Assembly (NCBI GenBank): GCA_034437895.1
Contig: DAOTTO010000105.1
Coordinates: forward strand, 1-6,472
DNA from: JANRLJ01 sp034437895
GTDB lineage: Bacteria > Chloroflexota > Anaerolineae > Aggregatilineales > Phototrophicaceae
Direction of reading: 5' to 3'
Length of the DNA: 6,472 nucleotides
In this document: piece by piece, positions 4,693 through 6,472 of the stretch
Numbering within the stretch: position 1 is the stretch's first letter
Layout: the number at the start of each line of letters is the position of its first letter
Made by a program: the position numbers and the translations under genes
Notes under the pieces: generated by a model
Told to the model about the DNA's origin: nothing
Databases searched by the model: none
Seen by the model: the letters and a program-made list of their open reading frames with translations, nothing else

Positions 4693-5433
4693 ATGTCTAA
4701 GTACAGCCAACAGGTCGCTGGTCTAGATGACCAAATTGATGCCGAGTTCTGGAAAAATCCGACTGGCGTTGAGGTCGATTTCGACCCGCTCAAATTTCTT
4801 TACATCCCCGATCATGTGATGACTTACATCGCGGCGCAGCTCGCCCGTGCCGTTTATCGCTATCAGATCGATCATATTGCTACCAAGCAGCAAATCACCC
4901 ATGCCGTGATGATTACGATGGGCGGGATGCTGCCCGGAGTACTGCTGCATGACCATCTGGCGTGGACGTTGAACAAGAATATTCCGCCGATTGCATTTGG
5001 CACGATGGGCGTAAAGTTTTATGCTGGGCCGGGGCAGCCCTTAGATAAACCACAAATTTTGCACGAACTCTCGATTGATGTCACAGGTCAGATTGTAGGC
5101 GTAATCGAAGACCTGGTTGATTTGGGCGGAACTGCGCGATTTGTCGCCCATTATTTGAGGGAAGAACGTGGCGCACAAAAAATTGTCCTTATCGCACCTT
5201 ACCTCAAGTCAGTCATTTCAAAAGACGATATGGAAGTCATCTCTTATGGCAATGTCCCTAAAGATACATGGATTATCATGCCGCGAGAGAAAATCGAAAC
5301 ATTGGTCAAGCGAGTGCCATTTTGGCGTGATGCGGGCGCATCGCTCAGAGTGTGTGAAGAAAATCTGCTCAAGATCGGCTACCCACGCTATATTGTTGAC
5401 ATTTATCTTCGTGCGACCTATGAACGTGGATAA
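4693..5433 (+). CDS. Phosphoribosyltransferase family protein, purine type
   Basis: A 246-residue cytosolic protein with a type I phosphoribosyltransferase core. Such enzymes exchange pyrophosphate of PRPP with a base, here most likely a purine or purine-like base. The PRPP-binding loop is clear at about 134-148 (IVGVIEDLVDLGGTA), with the acidic pair Glu139-Asp140 and the GGT turn. The earlier MITMGGMLPGVLL (73-85) corresponds to the pyrophosphate loop, and MGVKFYAGPGQ (105-115) to the flexible segment between them that resembles HPRT/XGPRT enzymes. The N-terminal roughly 40 residues and the C-terminal roughly 60 (ending near GYPRYIVDIYLRATYERG) are extensions beyond the minimal core. The ATG at 4693 has AGGA 11 nt upstream; a GTG at 4672, seven codons earlier, is the alternative. 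It lies 35 bp before the AtuA-like gene, so the two are probably co-transcribed. The base substrate is unknown. Confidence 0.82.
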   Translation: MSKYSQQVAGLDDQIDAEFWKNPTGVEVDFDPLKFLYIPDHVMTYIAAQLARAVYRYQIDHIATKQQITHAVMITMGGMLPGVLLHDHLAWTLNKNIPPIAFGTMGVKFYAGPGQPLDKPQILHELSIDVTGQIVGVIEDLVDLGGTARFVAHYLREERGAQKIVLIAPYLKSVISKDDMEVISYGNVPKDTWIIMPREKIETLVKRVPFWRDAGASLRVCEENLLKIGYPRYIVDIYLRATYERG

Positions 5434-5457
5434 ACAACTTTTTACGCTAAAAATTTT

Positions 5458-5462
5458 GGAAG
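5458..5462 (+). promoter_or_regulatory. Ribosome binding site of AtuA-like gene
   Basis: GGAAG stands 6 nt upstream of the ATG at 5469 and supports that start. Confidence 0.55.
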
Positions 5463-5468
5463 ATAAAG

Positions 5469-6472
5469 ATGACTTACCGAATTGGCTCTGCTGAAGGATT
5501 TTATGGCGACGATGTATTAAAAGCGCTCCCGATGATTATGGGCGGGCATGTTGATGTGGTCTGCTTCGAGGCGTTAGCGGAACTCACGCTGGCAATTTTG
5601 CAAAAAGACCGCCTAGCCGACCCTAAACGCGGATACACATTTGACATCCGCACTATCGCGCAGCAAATTTTACCAGAAGCGTTCAAGCATAAAATTCCAC
5701 TCATCACCAACGGCGGCGGATTAAATCCACTCGGCGCGGCGGAAATGGTGCGCGAGGTCGCAGCGAAAATGGGATTAACTGGCCTCAAAATCGCAGCGGT
5801 GACAGGCGACGATTTGCATCCAAGATTAAGCGAATTACAAGCGATGGGCGAATCATTGGCGCATTTGGAAACAGGGGCGGCACTCGATCTCAACGAAAAG
5901 ATGATCGTCAACGCCAACGTGTATCTCGGTGCAGCGCCGATTGTGGAAGCGCTGCGAAACGGCGCGGATATGATAATCACCGGGCGCGTTGCCGACCCGT
6001 GCCTCTATCTCGCGCCCATGATCGCGCATTATGGCTGGTCGTGGGACGATTGGGACAAGCTCGCGTCCGGTATCGTCGCGGGGCATTTGATGGAATGTAC
6101 CGGGCAGGTCGTTGGCGGCAACAGCCTCGCGCTAATCGACAGCATCAACCCGCGTGATCTGCCATTTTTGGGCTACCCTATCGCGCATGTCGAAGCAGAT
6201 GGCTCATTCATCCTGAGCAAAACGCCCGATACCGCTGGCTGTGTGACTAGTGCGACAGTCAAAGAACAGTTGCTTTACGAAGTCCATGATCCAGCCCATT
6301 ATATCACACCCGATGTTGTGGCGGATTTTACAACACTGCGTTTAGAGGATTTAGGCAGCGATCAGGTGCGAATCAGCGGCGTGACGGGCAGACCACGCCC
6401 CAAAAAACTCAAGCTGAATTTAGGGCGGATGGAAGGCTATATGCGCGAATTGATCTTCACGATTGGCTGGCC
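5469..6472 (+). CDS. AtuA-family (DUF1446) protein, 3' end cut by window
   Basis: An open reading frame of 334 complete codons running off the window with no stop. It matches the acyclic terpene utilisation AtuA/DUF1446 family: N-terminal RIGSAEGFYGDD, then MGGHVDVVCFEALAELTLAIL (given in part), LITNGGGLNPLGAAEM, KIAAVTGDDL, NANVYLGAAPIVEAL and ITGRVADPCLYLAPMIAHYGW (in part). In Pseudomonas, AtuA belongs to the citronellol/geraniol degradation cluster, but its exact reaction is not settled to my knowledge. Family members are usually around 440 residues or longer, so roughly a quarter or more is missing here. The ATG at 5469 has GGAAG at 5458-5462 and a 6-nt spacer. It follows the phosphoribosyltransferase by 35 bp. 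With the acyl-CoA dehydrogenase upstream it hints at a catabolic row for an acyl or terpenoid acid, which is inference. Confidence 0.85.
   Translation, partial: MTYRIGSAEGFYGDDVLKALPMIMGGHVDVVCFEALAELTLAILQKDRLADPKRGYTFDIRTIAQQILPEAFKHKIPLITNGGGLNPLGAAEMVREVAAKMGLTGLKIAAVTGDDLHPRLSELQAMGESLAHLETGAALDLNEKMIVNANVYLGAAPIVEALRNGADMIITGRVADPCLYLAPMIAHYGWSWDDWDKLASGIVAGHLMECTGQVVGGNSLALIDSINPRDLPFLGYPIAHVEADGSFILSKTPDTAGCVTSATVKEQLLYEVHDPAHYITPDVVADFTTLRLEDLGSDQVRISGVTGRPRPKKLKLNLGRMEGYMRELIFTIGW

Noticed and set aside
5168..5494. 108-residue plus-strand frame overlapping the phosphoribosyltransferase end and AtuA-like start
   Set aside because: It is a shifted shadow frame, rich in Ser, Lys and His, with no family resemblance, and would overlap two supported genes.
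5501..5980. 159-residue minus-strand reading frame
   Set aside because: It lies antisense to the well-supported AtuA-like gene, resembles no protein family and has no ribosome site.

Overview
This is a bacterial window with every supported gene on the + strand. It reads as a metabolic gene row interrupted by short, AT-richer accessory modules. No rRNA or tRNA gene, CRISPR array, transposase or integrase is visible. The taxon cannot be fixed from sequence alone. A Chloroflexota-like environmental bacterium is a weak guess, based on the moderate base composition, the HicA subtype and the catabolic gene mix.

Layout. Positions 1-293 are AT-rich and apparently non-coding, and carry a perfect 15-bp direct repeat (104-118 and 253-267). 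Next come an unrecognised 233-residue protein with a weak TPR-like stretch (294-995), a class I SAM-dependent methyltransferase (1086-1943), and an overlapping hicA-hicB toxin-antitoxin pair (1946-2441) whose hicA ribosome binding site lies inside the methyltransferase gene. An LCAD-like acyl-CoA dehydrogenase follows (2459-3655). One base after its stop begins a 136-residue protein resembling the ParB/sulfiredoxin-like C-terminal domains of polymorphic toxins (3657-4067). It is followed by a 124-residue SUKH/SMI1-KNR4-like putative immunity protein (4085-4459). The right side holds a purine-type phosphoribosyltransferase (4693-5433) and the start of an AtuA-family (DUF1446) protein that runs off the window (5469-6472).

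The main discovery is a scar around the putative toxin-immunity pair. The last 50 bp of homologous coding sequence of the dehydrogenase gene (3594-3643) recur at 4592-4641, after the immunity gene, with 43 of 50 bases identical. The reading frame and a stop codon are kept, and most differences are synonymous. The second copy therefore looks like the orphaned 3' end of a diverged dehydrogenase allele. The simplest reading is that about 0.95 kb carrying toxin and immunity genes entered the 3' end of the dehydrogenase gene by homologous or site-specific recombination. The incoming DNA supplied a new gene end, and the old end was left just upstream of the phosphoribosyltransferase gene. The ancestral order was probably dehydrogenase - phosphoribosyltransferase - atuA-like.

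Working together: the dehydrogenase and the AtuA-like protein suggest catabolism of an acyl-CoA, possibly branched or terpenoid, though the substrate is not determinable here. The hicAB pair and the toxin-immunity pair are both threaded into this row with tight spacing, so their expression probably follows the metabolic genes. The toxin has almost no ribosome binding site of its own and may depend on ribosomes finishing the dehydrogenase, whereas the immunity gene has a strong site.
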